Positions 48,332-58,450 of a stretch of DNA of 64,000 nt are shown piece by piece (the stretch's first letter is position 1; each line of letters begins with the position of its first letter). Both the position numbers and the translations under genes were made by a program. Source of the stretch: Campylobacter volucris (lineage in GTDB: Bacteria > Campylobacterota > Campylobacteria > Campylobacterales > Campylobacteraceae); the NCBI RefSeq assembly GCF_008245045.1, contig NZ_CP043428.1:1240001-1304000 (forward strand). The letters are read 5' to 3'. The notes under the pieces were generated by a model. The model saw only the letters and a program-made list of their open reading frames with translations. It had not been told where the DNA came from and ran no database searches.

Positions 48332-48676
48332 ATTTTACCTCCCATTTTTTAAATAATTTAAATTTTTCTTAAATCATTACTATAATTTTAAAATATTTAT
48401 CTATGATAAAAATGATCATCTATAAGATATTCATTACTAACATTGATTTATCCAAAAAATTTTTATTTAATATTATGTAGTAAAAATTTAAAAAATACTA
48501 AGTATATTTTCTTTTAATAAATAAAAATAAAATAATTTATCAATATATAACAATATACAAATATATTATTATTTTAATGCAAGAAAAAATAAGATTGAAG
48601 TTGGTATATATAATTATTTAAAAAAGGTAAACAAAGAAAAACATAAAAAATTAGTTTTTCTTTGTTAATTTTTAAT
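48332..48676. other. 345-bp spacer between ahpC end and chemoreceptor start
   Basis: No gene is visible. The left part holds the chemoreceptor promoter and its AGGAGG-like ribosome site (GGGAGG on the minus strand, just before the ATG). The right end holds the strong ahpC terminator hairpin. The middle is extremely AT-rich (about 48400-48600) with no palindrome or repeat worth noting. Confidence 0.6.
48630..48666 (-). terminator. Terminator hairpin of ahpC
   Basis: Perfect 13-bp stem AACAAAGAAAAAC (48630-48642) with GTTTTTCTTTGTT (48654-48666), 11-nt loop. On the minus strand it is followed by ACC and a run of Ts. It lies 10 bp after the ahpC stop. Confidence 0.75.
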
Positions 48677-49273
48677 TTATAGTTTTCCTTCATTTTTGCT
48701 TAGATAGTCAGCAACACCTTTAGGATCAGCTTTCATACCTTCATCGCCTTTATTCCATCCTGCAGGGCATACCTCTCCATGTTCATTTGTAAACAACATT
48801 GTATCTACCATTCTAATCATTTCATCAATATTTCTTCCAAGAGGTAAATCATTTATAACCGCATGACGAATAGTTCCATCAGCATCTAATAAGAATGAGC
48901 CTCTTAGAGCTACTGCTTCACCAAATAATACATCAAAATTTCTAGCAATTTGTTTTGTTAAATCTGCAACTAAAGGAAATTTCACTTGACCTATACCACC
49001 TTGATTTACTGGCATATTTTTCCATGCAAAATGTGAAAATTCATTATCGCAAGAAACACCAATTACTTCTATACCTCTATCTTTAAAATCTTGGTATCTT
49101 TTATCAAAAGCAATAATTTCAGATGGACAAACAAAAGTAAAATCTTTTGGATAGAAAAATACTACCGCACCTTTTGGACCAATGTTTTTATAAAGATTAA
49201 AATCTTCAACTATTTGATTATTACCTAATACAGCTGGTGCTGTAAAATCTATAGCTTTTTTAGTAACTATCAT
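48677..49273 (-). CDS. ahpC: Alkyl hydroperoxide reductase AhpC (typical 2-Cys peroxiredoxin)
   Basis: 198 residues. Peroxidatic cysteine C49 in FTFVCPSEI and resolving cysteine near 170 in GEVCPAGW. It reduces peroxides in the cytoplasm. The ribosome site GGAGAT precedes the ATG. It is divergent from fdxA, as in C. jejuni, where ahpC is PerR-controlled and both respond to iron. Confidence 0.95.
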   Translation of the reverse strand: MIVTKKAIDFTAPAVLGNNQIVEDFNLYKNIGPKGAVVFFYPKDFTFVCPSEIIAFDKRYQDFKDRGIEVIGVSCDNEFSHFAWKNMPVNQGGIGQVKFPLVADLTKQIARNFDVLFGEAVALRGSFLLDADGTIRHAVINDLPLGRNIDEMIRMVDTMLFTNEHGEVCPAGWNKGDEGMKADPKGVADYLSKNEGKL

Positions 49274-49373
49274 TGTTTATCTCCTAATTAATAAATTTTA
49301 TTTGTAACAAAATAATATCATTTATAATTTTAAAAAAAAATAAATTGTGTAAAAATACATCAATAATTGTGTA

Positions 49374-49434
49374 ATTATCAAAATTAAAAGATTTTAAGAA
49401 TAAAATTAAAACAATTTTGATAATCTTACAACGA
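49374..49434. promoter_or_regulatory. 12-bp perfect inverted repeat in the ahpC/fdxA spacer
   Basis: ATTATCAAAATT (49374-49385) and AATTTTGATAAT (49423-49434) are exact reverse complements separated by 37 bp, ending 24 bp before the fdxA ATG. The half-sites contain TTGATAAT, which partly resembles Fur/PerR half-sites. It may be an operator or a stem in the fdxA leader. Confidence 0.5.
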
Positions 49435-49458
49435 CTATTATTTTTTAAAGGAGATAAA

Positions 49459-49743
49459 ATGGCGGTTAAAATTACTGATATTTGCATATCATGCGGATCC
49501 TGTATAGATGAGTGTCCAGTTAGCGCTATAGTTGATGATGCAAACAATCCAGAAGGTGAAGATAGATACTATGTATATGCTGATAAATGTGTTGAATGCG
49601 TAAGCTATAATGATCAACCAGCCTGTGCAAGTGCATGTCCAACTGATGGATGTATCGTTTGGAGTGATATTGCAAATGGACAACCAAGTCGCGATAATAT
49701 CGGAAGCGATTTAAGAGATGGATCAACTCCTGTATTTGCTTAA
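49459..49743 (+). CDS. fdxA: Ferredoxin with two [4Fe-4S] clusters
   Basis: 94 residues from ATG 49459 (AAAGGAG 6-7 nt upstream). A longer frame from 49417 would skip this clear ribosome site. Cluster-binding cysteines: CISCGSCIDECP near the N-terminus, and CVECVS with a long spacer to CASACPTDGC, the 7Fe/8Fe bacterial ferredoxin arrangement. It is an electron carrier, divergent from ahpC. Confidence 0.95.
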   Translation: MAVKITDICISCGSCIDECPVSAIVDDANNPEGEDRYYVYADKCVECVSYNDQPACASACPTDGCIVWSDIANGQPSRDNIGSDLRDGSTPVFA

Positions 49744-49746
49744 TCA

Positions 49747-49779
49747 AAATATATAAACGCTTTTTGCGTTTATATATTT
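49747..49779 (+). terminator. Terminator hairpin after fdxA
   Basis: A stem of 10 perfect central pairs (ATATAAACGC at 49751-49760 with GCGTTTATAT at 49766-49775, loop TTTTT) extends by AT pairs to about 14 bp. It starts 4 bp after the stop. It may work in both directions, but the next gene is in the same direction. Confidence 0.7.
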
Positions 49780-49894
49780 AAAAATTAATTAAACTATTCT
49801 AACATTATTCTCAAATAACTAAAATTTATCTAATTTTAAAAGATATTTTGATAATATTAGCTCTTTTATTTTAAAATATAACAAGGGGTAAATT

Positions 49895-50308
49895 TTGGAA
49901 AAAACACTTTCTATTATCAAACCTGATGCAGTAAAAAAAGGTGTTATTGGTCAAATTCTAACTCGTTTTGAAAATAATGGTTTAAGAATAGCTGCAACTA
50001 AAAAAATTCAACTTTCTCAAAAAGAAGCTGAAGAATTTTATGCTATTCATAAAGAAAGGTCTTTTTTTAAAGATTTAGTAGAATTTATGATTAGTGGGCC
50101 AGTTGTTGTTTCTGTTTTAGAAGGCGAAAATGCTGTTTTAAAAAATAGAGAACTAATGGGTGCTACAAATCCAAAAGAAGCAGCTCCTGGTACTATTAGA
50201 GCTGATTTTGCAGAAAATATTGACGCAAATGCAGTTCATGGAAGTGATAGTTTAGAAAATGCTAAAATTGAAATAGAATTTTTCTTTTCAAAAACTGAAA
50301 TTTTATAA
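49895..50308 (+). CDS. ndk: Nucleoside diphosphate kinase
   Basis: 137 residues, starting at TTG 49895 behind AAGGGG (7-8 nt spacing). It begins [18 protein letters not shown], and the active-site histidine is in NAVHGSDS. It transfers gamma phosphate between nucleotides. It starts the operon ndk-yceD-rpmF-plsX-fabH and its TAA overlaps the next ATG by one base. Confidence 0.97.
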   Translation: MEKTLSIIKPDAVKKGVIGQILTRFENNGLRIAATKKIQLSQKEAEEFYAIHKERSFFKDLVEFMISGPVVVSVLEGENAVLKNRELMGATNPKEAAPGTIRADFAENIDANAVHGSDSLENAKIEIEFFFSKTEIL

Positions 50309-50658
50309 TGAAAATTCCTTTCGCAAAGCTCAGTTTTGTCGCTTATCCTTTTAAATTGGATCTTGATGGAATAGTTTTTGAAGGATCTATTAAAAAAGAA
50401 AATTTAAAATTAGCTAAAATTGATGGTAATTTAAAAGGTTTTACTTATAGACATTGTGATCGTTGCGGAGAAGAATTAGAATTAAAAATAGATGAAAATA
50501 TTGAACTTTACGCAAGTGATGGTATTTTTAAAGATGAAAATAATATCTTAAGCGATACTATGGAATTTTTTGATTCTCATATTGATTTAATCGAGCTTGC
50601 AAATAGTGAGTTACAATCTTACTTGAGTGATTATTTTTATTGCAATAAATGTTTATAA
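50308..50658 (+). CDS. yceD: YceD/DUF177 family protein
   Basis: 116 residues. It has a cysteine pair (CDRCGEELEL) and a C-terminal CNKC, as in DUF177, which lies before rpmF in most bacteria and has been linked to 23S rRNA processing. Starts within the ndk stop and is followed by rpmF after 20 bp. Confidence 0.88.
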   Translation: MKIPFAKLSFVAYPFKLDLDGIVFEGSIKKENLKLAKIDGNLKGFTYRHCDRCGEELELKIDENIELYASDGIFKDENNILSDTMEFFDSHIDLIELANSELQSYLSDYFYCNKCL

Positions 50659-50678
50659 TTTTAATAAAGGAGTAAAAA

Positions 50679-50825
50679 ATGGCAGTACCTAAGAGAAGAG
50701 TGAGTAAAACTCGTGCAGCAAAACGCAGAACTCACTATAAAGTTACACTACCTATGCCTATCAAAGATAAAGATGGTAGTTATAAAATGCCTCATCGTGT
50801 AAATCCAGTTACTAAGGAATACTAA
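50679..50825 (+). CDS. rpmF: 50S ribosomal protein L32
   Basis: 48 residues from ATG 50679 (AAAGGAG 6-7 nt upstream). The sequence begins [20 protein letters not shown], the L32 N-terminus. The zinc cysteines of some L32 proteins are absent. It is 5 bp before plsX. Confidence 0.96.
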   Translation: MAVPKRRVSKTRAAKRRTHYKVTLPMPIKDKDGSYKMPHRVNPVTKEY

Positions 50826-50830
50826 GAACG

Positions 50831-51820
50831 ATGACAAGCATTGCTATTGATGCAATGGGCGGAGATTTTGGAGAAAAACCTATCATAGAAGGCGTTATAC
50901 AAGCTTTAAGAGAAAAAGAATTTAATGCTATCTTGGTAGGTGATCCCAAAAAACTTAAGGCCTTAATCCCTCAAGATTTAAATCAATTTATAGATTATGA
51001 AGAAGCTTACGATGTTTTTGCTATGGATGAAAATTCCACCGAGGCACTAAAAAGAAAAGATAGCACTATATACAAAGCTATAGAACTTGTAAAAAATCAA
51101 AAAGCTCAAGCTGTAGTTTCTGCTGGACATAGTGGTGCTACTATGAGTTTAGCCACTTTAAGACTTGGAAGATTAGCCAATATTGCTAGACCTGCAATTG
51201 CTACACTAATGCCAAATATTCATTCAAGAACTCTTGTTTTGGATGTAGGGGCTAATGTAGATTGTAAAAGTGAACATTTATTTCAGTTTGCAATCATGGG
51301 TGAAGCTTATGCAAAAGAAATTTTAAATATTAAAAAACCAAGAATTGCACTTCTTTCAAACGGAGAAGAAGAATGCAAAGGAAATGAGCTTACAAAAGAA
51401 ACCCATCAGCTTTTAAAGCAACTTCCAAATTTTATAGGCAATGCTGAAGGAAAAGATATTTTTAATGGTAGCATAGATGTGCTAGTATGTGATGGTTTTA
51501 ATGGTAATATATTATTAAAAACCGGAGAAGGCGTTGCAAGTGTTATTACAAAATTATTAAAACAAGAAATTCAAAAATCTTTCTTTGCAAAATTAGGTTA
51601 TCTTTTAGCAAAACCTGCATTTAAAGAATTAAAAACTCATATAGATTATGAAGAATACGGCGGTGCTCCTTTACTTGGTGTAAAAGAATGTGTCATCATA
51701 AGTCATGGAAAAAGTGGACCAAAAGCTATTAAAAATGCTATTTTTCAAGCTTTAAATTTTAGTCAGTCTAATATAAACTCTACAATAGAAAAAGAACTTT
51801 GCAATTATGAAACAAAATAA
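50831..51820 (+). CDS. plsX: Phosphate acyltransferase PlsX
   Basis: 329 residues. It begins [18 protein letters not shown], the family N-terminus, followed by SAGHSGATM. It makes acyl-phosphate from acyl-ACP for phospholipid synthesis. It overlaps fabH by 14 bp. Confidence 0.96.
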   Translation: MTSIAIDAMGGDFGEKPIIEGVIQALREKEFNAILVGDPKKLKALIPQDLNQFIDYEEAYDVFAMDENSTEALKRKDSTIYKAIELVKNQKAQAVVSAGHSGATMSLATLRLGRLANIARPAIATLMPNIHSRTLVLDVGANVDCKSEHLFQFAIMGEAYAKEILNIKKPRIALLSNGEEECKGNELTKETHQLLKQLPNFIGNAEGKDIFNGSIDVLVCDGFNGNILLKTGEGVASVITKLLKQEIQKSFFAKLGYLLAKPAFKELKTHIDYEEYGGAPLLGVKECVIISHGKSGPKAIKNAIFQALNFSQSNINSTIEKELCNYETK

Positions 51821-52778
51821 AGCCTCATTAATCAGTATAGCTTCATATGTACCAGAAAAAATTTTAAGTAATTTTGACTTAGAAAAAATGGTGCAAACAA
51901 CTGATGAGTGGATTCTTAGAAGAACTGGTATAAAAGAAAGACGCATAGCAAGTGATGATGAAAATACTAGCGATTTAGGAACAAAGGCTGCTATAAAAGC
52001 TATACAAAGAGCAAATTTAACTCCTAAAGATATAGATGCTATTATTGTTGCGACCTTAAGTCCTGATTATTTTACTATGCCTTCTACTGCATGTAAAATC
52101 GCTTCTAATTTGGGTTTAAAAAATATTACAGCATTTGATATTTCTGCAGCATGCTCTGGTTTTATTTATTTGCTTGAACTTGCTAAATCTTTAGTAGAAA
52201 GTGGCGCTAAAAAAAATGTTTTGATAATAGGTGCTGAAAAAATTAGCTCAATTATTGATTATACCGATAGAAGTATTTGTGTTTTATTTGGTGATGGAGC
52301 TGGTGCTGGAGTGGTTTCTTTGGATGAAAATTTTCCTATTATCGATGTGCATACTGCAAGCGATGGAGAATTTGGGGATTTGCTAATGACTCAAAGATCT
52401 CAAAAAAGCAGTATATGCTCTGCTTTATCCATGCAAATGAAAGGTAATGAAGTTTTTAAAGTAGCTGTAAATACTTTAAGCAATGATGTGATTGAAATTT
52501 TATCTAAAAACCATATTTCACATAGTGAAATAGATTTATTTATACCACATCAAGCAAATTTAAGAATTATTAAAGCAGTACAAGAAAAGTTAAATTTTAG
52601 TGATGAGCAATGCATGCTTACAGTTCATAAATATGGCAATACTTCAGCCGCATCCATACCTATGGCTATGAATGATGCTTATGAAGAAGGTAGATTAAAA
52701 AAAGGTTCATTGATTTTGCTTGATGCCTTTGGCGGTGGATTTACTTGGGGTTCTGCTTTACTTAAATTTGGTGGTTAA
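51807..52778 (+). CDS. fabH: 3-oxoacyl-ACP synthase III (housekeeping KAS III)
   Basis: 323 residues, the usual length. Catalytic Cys in [12 protein letters not shown], His in PHQANLRII and Asn in YGNTSAAS. It starts fatty-acid chains from acetyl-CoA and malonyl-ACP. It is clearly distinct from the FabH-like gene at 20821. It ends 12 bp before the convergent motB. Confidence 0.97.
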   Translation: MKQNKASLISIASYVPEKILSNFDLEKMVQTTDEWILRRTGIKERRIASDDENTSDLGTKAAIKAIQRANLTPKDIDAIIVATLSPDYFTMPSTACKIASNLGLKNITAFDISAACSGFIYLLELAKSLVESGAKKNVLIIGAEKISSIIDYTDRSICVLFGDGAGAGVVSLDENFPIIDVHTASDGEFGDLLMTQRSQKSSICSALSMQMKGNEVFKVAVNTLSNDVIEILSKNHISHSEIDLFIPHQANLRIIKAVQEKLNFSDEQCMLTVHKYGNTSAASIPMAMNDAYEEGRLKKGSLILLDAFGGGFTWGSALLKFGG

Positions 52779-52790
52779 AATAATTTTTTA

Positions 52791-53525
52791 TTATTTTAAC
52801 CTCTCTATTTGATCTAATATAGATTTTCTTGCTTTGACATCTGAAGAATCTACTCTAATATAAAATTCTACTCTATTGTTTTTCTCATCTTCTTTATCTT
52901 GCATTATTGGATGATTATCGCCAAAACTCACTACTATAAGTTGATTTGCATTAACACCCCTGCTAATTAAATAATCAGCAACAACTTGAGATCTTTTACT
53001 TGCAAGATCAAAATTTCGTTTAGGATCTTTGTCACTATTATCAGTATATCCTCTTAATTCTACTTGAGCTTGAGAAGGCATTTTTTTGATAACTTCTGCT
53101 ATACGCTTTAAAAAATCTTGCACATCAGCAGAGTCTATCTCAACACTAGCTCTAGAAAATTCAACTCTTGCAGGCAAATTTAAAATAATGTTATTTTCTC
53201 TTTGATCTAGTGCTGCTTTTAACTTTTCTATACTTTCTTGTTGAGTGATACTTAATTTTTTAAGTTTTTCTAACTCATCAACATTTGCATTAGCTGGAGA
53301 GCTATATTTGTGATGCGTATCACTTTCTTTTTGCACTGGATTTGAAGCGGTAAATTCAAAAATTTTAACAAACTCTGTTTTTAATGCTTCTGTTTTTGAT
53401 GGATTGCTTTCAGAAATCGCCCACAAAGCAATAAAAAGAGCCAAAAGCAAACTTAAAAAGTCTGCATAAGGAACAGCCCATTTTTCTCCAGCTGGACACT
53501 CTGGACACTTCTTTTTCTTACCCAT
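52791..53525 (-). CDS. motB: Flagellar motor stator protein MotB
   Basis: 244 residues. An N-terminal cytoplasmic tail (MGKKKKCPEC) leads into one transmembrane helix with the proton-binding Asp in VPYADFLSLLLALF. The OmpA-like peptidoglycan-binding domain has ELRGYTDNS and NFDLASKRSQVV. It is downstream of motA by 8 bp and completes the motor stator. Confidence 0.95.
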   Translation of the reverse strand: MGKKKKCPECPAGEKWAVPYADFLSLLLALFIALWAISESNPSKTEALKTEFVKIFEFTASNPVQKESDTHHKYSSPANANVDELEKLKKLSITQQESIEKLKAALDQRENNIILNLPARVEFSRASVEIDSADVQDFLKRIAEVIKKMPSQAQVELRGYTDNSDKDPKRNFDLASKRSQVVADYLISRGVNANQLIVVSFGDNHPIMQDKEDEKNNRVEFYIRVDSSDVKARKSILDQIERLK

Positions 53526-53533
53526 TTTAACTC

Positions 53534-54307
53534 TTATTTATCAAATTGTGAAATTCTTGGCTCATCATGACCTAAATAGTTAAACAACTTAGCTTCTAAA
53601 TCTCTAGGATTAGCACCCTCAGCTATACTTGTGATAGCTTGCATGATAACTATTCTTTCTTTGATTAAATCATGAGAATTTGCTTTCATTTTATTACCCC
53701 AAGGACCAAATAAAGCATAAGCTCCAAAAATACCCGTAACGGTTGCTGTAAATGCACCTGAAATACCCATAGCCATTGCTTGAGGATCATCAAGCAAAGT
53801 AAGTGCTAGCATAAGACCAAACACCGCTCCAACAAGACCCATAGTAGGACAAGTTTCACCAAAACGGATCCAATACTCTGCGCATTCTTTATAGTATTCT
53901 TCCATTTCTTCTATTTGAATTTCCATATTTTCTTTGATTTCATCAATACTTTTTCCATCAACCATCATCATCATAGCATCTTTTAAAAATTCATTATCGA
54001 CTTCATTGGTTTTTGATTCCAATGCTAAAAGCCCATCTCTTCTTGCTATGGTAGAATATTCCACAAGCTCAGCTATCCTCTGACTTAAATTAACCCCTGA
54101 ACCTTTAAAAACAACTTTTAATTCCTTATAAGCACCTTTTACAATATGTTTATGCGTAGAAGTCATCGCACAAAAAGCTGCCGTTGGCATCACAATCAAA
54201 AACGAACTAAGATGTATAACATGTAAAGGGTTTCCCCCTTCTAAAATATCCCCAACAGAAATACTAACAACAGCTAAAACCATTCCCAGTATGGTTGATA
54301 AATCCAT
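53534..54307 (-). CDS. motA: Flagellar motor stator protein MotA
   Basis: 257 residues, four membrane segments. The MotA signature GETCPTMGLVGAVFGLMLAL is in the third membrane segment region and precedes the fourth. It forms the proton channel with MotB. Separated from polA upstream by 13 bp, so it may be co-transcribed with it. Confidence 0.95.
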   Translation of the reverse strand: MDLSTILGMVLAVVSISVGDILEGGNPLHVIHLSSFLIVMPTAAFCAMTSTHKHIVKGAYKELKVVFKGSGVNLSQRIAELVEYSTIARRDGLLALESKTNEVDNEFLKDAMMMMVDGKSIDEIKENMEIQIEEMEEYYKECAEYWIRFGETCPTMGLVGAVFGLMLALTLLDDPQAMAMGISGAFTATVTGIFGAYALFGPWGNKMKANSHDLIKERIVIMQAITSIAEGANPRDLEAKLFNYLGHDEPRISQFDK

Positions 54308-54320
54308 AAAACAAATCTCC

Positions 54321-56963
54321 TTATTTTAATTCACCCCAATTTTTAGCAATACTTGATGAAGTTTTTAATTTTACTTTTAATTTTACAATATTTTCCATAA
54401 CATCACTAGCATTTTTTGCAAATTCTTCGCATAATTGATCTTTAACTTCAAAAATAAGTTCATCATGAATTTGTAAAATCAAACGCTGATCTTCATTTAA
54501 ACTTTTTGCAATTTCAATCATTGCTAATTTTATTATATCGGCAGCTGAGCCTTGAAGTATAGAATTAATGCTTTCTCTTTCATACATAGCAATTTGCATA
54601 GGTTTTGCATTATCAAAATCAAAATATCTCTTGCGGCCTAAAAGCGTTGTAATAAAACCATCATTTTTAGCTTCATTTTTTACTTTTTCAAAGTATTTTT
54701 TAATACTTGTAAAATTTTCAAAATATTTTTCAATATATTCTTTTGCTAATTTAGCTTCAATTTTTAAATTTTGACTTAAAGTTTTATAACCCATTCCGTA
54801 AATAAGTCCAAAATTAATGCTTTTAGCAATGCTTCTTGTGTGATAATTATTTTCACCAAAAATCATTATTGCAGTTTTTGCATGGATATCTTCATCATTA
54901 TCAAATGCTTCTAAAAGTTTTTTATCTTCACTAAAATGAGCAAGCATTCTAAGTTCAATTTGCGAATAATCAAGAGAAATAAAACTATAACCATCTTTTG
55001 GTATAAAACAAGATTTATAGTTTTTTGCATATTGGCCATGTGCAGGTATATTTTGCAAGTTTGGATCTTTTGATGAAAGACGACCTGTTGCAGTTCCTGT
55101 TTGTAAAAAACTTGAATAAATTCTTGAATCTTTGTCATTTTTAGCAAGTTTTAACAAAGGCTCACAATAAGTAGAAACTAATTTAGCAAGTTCTCTATAA
55201 TCTAAAATTTCTTTTACGATAGGATATTCATCTATGAGATTATTTAAAACTTTTTCATCAGTAGAATAACCTGTTTTTGTTTTTTTGCCACTTGGTAATT
55301 TTAATTTTTCAAATAAAATATCACCCACTTGTTTTGGAGAATTAATATTAAATTTTTCTTCTGCTAAAGCATAAATTTTCTCACTTAAAATTTTAATGTC
55401 TTGATTAAAACTTTGCATTAATTGCTCAAGTTGCATAGTATCAAGCTTAATGCCATTATTTTCCATCATCATTAGCACTTTAATAAATTCAAATTCACTA
55501 TTTTTAGCAAGCTCTAATAATGATTGATCTAAATTTTGTAAAAAATACAAATAAAATCTTAAAGTAATATAAGCATCTTCAGCTGCATATTTACAAGCTT
55601 TTTCTAAATCAACACTAGCAAAATTCTCACCTTTTTTTACCAAAGCTTCAAAATGCAATGTCTCATAATCAAACAACCTTTTAGCTAAATCATCCATATT
55701 TACTCTTAAACTTGGTTCTTTTAACCATGCTAAAATCATAGTATCTGCATAATTTTTTGGAGGATTTAGACCAAAATTGTTTTTAATAATTTCAAAATCA
55801 TACTTAAGATTATGTCCTACGACAAAGCTTTGATAAATTTTTTCTATGGCAAATTTAGCTCTTTGTATAGAAATTTGCTCGCTAACTCCTAAATAATCAT
55901 GATTAAGCGGCACATAAAAAGCTTCGCTTTCATGAAAACAAAAACTAAAACCTACAATCTTTGCTTCTTTAGTATTTAAGCTAGTAGTTTCAGTATCAAA
56001 AGCCACAACACTTTCTTTATCTAATTTTTCTAAAATGTCAAATAATTCTTTTTCATCTAAAATCAATCTTGCATTAAAACCTAAATTTTTATCTTTATTT
56101 TGAGGATTAACACGCAATTTTTTAAGCAAAGCATTAAGCTCATAATGTTCTAATATATCTATAATTTTTAACAATGGTTCATCTTTAGGATAAGCACATT
56201 TTTCAAGCATATAAATTACATCTAAATCTTCATATAAAGTAGCTAATTTTTTACTCAAAATCGCATTTTCTTTACCTTCTAAGAGTAAATTTTTATTTCT
56301 TTCATTTCGCACTAAGGTTAAATTTTCATAAATACCCTCTATGCTTTCAAACTCATCAAGTAAATTTTTAGCTCCCTTAGCACCTATACCTTTAACCCCT
56401 GGGATATTGTCAGAACTATCACCACAAAGTGCTAAAAAATCTCTCATTTGAAAAGGTTTAACACCATATTTTTCCAAACATCCTGCTTCATCATAATCAT
56501 TTTTTGAAATAGGACTATAAATGCTAACTTTTCCATCTTTGATGAGCTGATACAAATCTTTATCTTGAGTGATAATTCTTATAAAAATATCCTTATCCTT
56601 GCATGCTTTGACTAAAGATGCTATGATGTCATCTGCTTCATAACCTTCACAAGAAAAGCTCGCAAAATCCATTTTTTCTATCATTTGTATGCAAATTGGA
56701 ATTTGAGCTAATAATTCTGGTGGTGGTGCTTGACGATTGATTTTATAATTTGGATCAATTTCACTTCTAAAAGTTTTACCTTTGCTATCTAGTGCAAAAA
56801 TAATCATATCACTTGGATGTTCTTGTTTTAAACTATAAATAAAATTAGCAAAACCACTTATCATATTACTAGGTTCACCTTTTGAATTTTTAAGTCCTTT
56901 GATTGCATAAAATAATCTAAAGAAAAATCCAAAAGTATCAATTATTGTTAAAGTTTTCATCAT
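54321..56963 (-). CDS. polA: DNA polymerase I
   Basis: 880 residues with all three activities. The 5'-3' exonuclease spans about 1-290 (DTFGFFFRLFYA start). The 3'-5' exonuclease keeps its metal motif FDTETTSLN, so proofreading appears intact. The polymerase domain carries YSQIELRMLAHFSED and the C-motif QIHDELIFEV. It is used in repair and Okazaki-fragment maturation. Confidence 0.96.
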   Translation of the reverse strand: MMKTLTIIDTFGFFFRLFYAIKGLKNSKGEPSNMISGFANFIYSLKQEHPSDMIIFALDSKGKTFRSEIDPNYKINRQAPPPELLAQIPICIQMIEKMDFASFSCEGYEADDIIASLVKACKDKDIFIRIITQDKDLYQLIKDGKVSIYSPISKNDYDEAGCLEKYGVKPFQMRDFLALCGDSSDNIPGVKGIGAKGAKNLLDEFESIEGIYENLTLVRNERNKNLLLEGKENAILSKKLATLYEDLDVIYMLEKCAYPKDEPLLKIIDILEHYELNALLKKLRVNPQNKDKNLGFNARLILDEKELFDILEKLDKESVVAFDTETTSLNTKEAKIVGFSFCFHESEAFYVPLNHDYLGVSEQISIQRAKFAIEKIYQSFVVGHNLKYDFEIIKNNFGLNPPKNYADTMILAWLKEPSLRVNMDDLAKRLFDYETLHFEALVKKGENFASVDLEKACKYAAEDAYITLRFYLYFLQNLDQSLLELAKNSEFEFIKVLMMMENNGIKLDTMQLEQLMQSFNQDIKILSEKIYALAEEKFNINSPKQVGDILFEKLKLPSGKKTKTGYSTDEKVLNNLIDEYPIVKEILDYRELAKLVSTYCEPLLKLAKNDKDSRIYSSFLQTGTATGRLSSKDPNLQNIPAHGQYAKNYKSCFIPKDGYSFISLDYSQIELRMLAHFSEDKKLLEAFDNDEDIHAKTAIMIFGENNYHTRSIAKSINFGLIYGMGYKTLSQNLKIEAKLAKEYIEKYFENFTSIKKYFEKVKNEAKNDGFITTLLGRKRYFDFDNAKPMQIAMYERESINSILQGSAADIIKLAMIEIAKSLNEDQRLILQIHDELIFEVKDQLCEEFAKNASDVMENIVKLKVKLKTSSSIAKNWGELK

Positions 56964-57097
56964 TTTCCTAATAAATTTTATTAAAAACTAAGAAATTATC
57001 ACTAAATTTTATTTAAAAGAGAGTAAAAGCTCTAAATTTAATTTTATGCTTTTTGGATAAAATTACGCTTTTGAAATTTTAAAACAAAGGTTTAATT

Positions 57098-58450
57098 TTG
57101 CAAACACAATCAATCGCAGATGAGAATTTTAAAACGCCTCAAGGCAAAAAAGCTTTTAAAAAAGCTATATTTTCTTGCTGATTGGGCACAGCTATGGAAT
57201 ATGCAGATTTTGCACTCTATGGCTTAGCAGCAGCCACAATCTTTTCTGAAATTTTCTTTCCTGAACAAACTCCTACTATAGCACTTTTACTTAGCTTCGT
57301 AACTTATGGAGTAGGTTTTGTAGCAAGACCTATTGGAGCTTTATTTTTTGGCTATTTAGGTGATAAATATGGTAGAAAAAATGTATTGATGATTACCATT
57401 GCATTAATGGGAATTTCAACTACTCTTATAGGTTTTATACCAAGTTATGCAGTAATTGGAATTTGGGCTCCAATTTGTTTGGTTATTTTACGCTTTATGC
57501 AGGGTTTTGGTGCTGGCGCTGAACTTTCTGGTGGAACTGTTATGCTTGGAGAGTATGCTCCAAGTAAGCATAGGGGTTTAATTTCTTCTGTTATAGCTCT
57601 TGGATCAAATAGCGGAACCTTACTTGCGTCTATGGTTTGGCTTTTAACTTTACAAATGGATAGTGAAAGTTTTAAAGAATGGGGATGGAGAATTCCATTT
57701 ATATGTAGTATTTTTATTGCTATTTTTGCTGTTTATATACGCTTACATGTAAAAGAAACTCCTGTTTTTGAAAAACAAAAAGAAATGATGCTAAAAATTC
57801 GTCATGAAAACGCAATGCATGCTAAAAAAGATGAAAGAAATTTATGGCAAAAAACAAAAGCTTTTTGGATCATGGTAGGTATTAGGATAGGAGAAAATGG
57901 CCCTTCTTATTTAGCACAAGGCTTTATAGTAGGTTATGTAACCAAAATTTTACTTCTTGATAAATCAGTCGCTACTACTGCTGTGATGATTGCTTCTTTG
58001 GTTGGATTTTTAGTCATACCTTTGGCAGGATATTTAAGTGATAAATTTGGAAGACGCATTACTTATAGAACATTTTGCTTGCTTTTAATGCTTTATGCTT
58101 TTCCTGCTTTTATGTTGCTTGATAGTAAAAATGAAATTATAGTAATTTTAACAATTATCGTAGGTATGTCATTAGCATCTTTAGGAATTTTTGGGGTTCA
58201 AGCTGCTTGGGGAGTAGAATTATTTGGAGCTAAAAATCGCTATACTAAAATGGCACTAGCTAAAGAATGTGGCTCTATATTATCAGGTGGGACTGCACCT
58301 ATGATAGCTTCTGCATTGCTAGCTTATTATGGAGCTTGGTGGCCTATTGCTTTATATTTTGTGATTACTGCAGGTATTGGCTTTATAACGACATTTTTTG
58401 CACCAGAAACTAGAGGTAGAGATTTAAATTTAATTGAAGATGCAGCATGA
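57098..58450 (+). CDS. MFS transporter (MHS family), with an in-frame TGA at codon 28
   Basis: The probable start is TTG 57098, 7 nt after AAAGG. Codon 28 (57179-57181) is TGA; the frame then continues LGTAMEYADFALYG, where related transporters have a small or aromatic residue. From the next in-frame start (TTG 57182) it gives 422 residues with about 12 membrane segments, and motif GYLGDKYGRKN between helices 2 and 3. TTG 57182 lacks a ribosome site. Possible readings: nonsense mutation (TGG to TGA), base error, or recoding. It is coupled (ATGA) to the nucleoside hydrolase, so nucleoside or base uptake is possible. Confidence 0.75.

Noticed and set aside
57182-57230. SECIS element after the TGA of the MFS gene
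   Set aside because: No convincing stem-loop with a suitable bulge and apical loop could be found by eye, so selenocysteine is not claimed.
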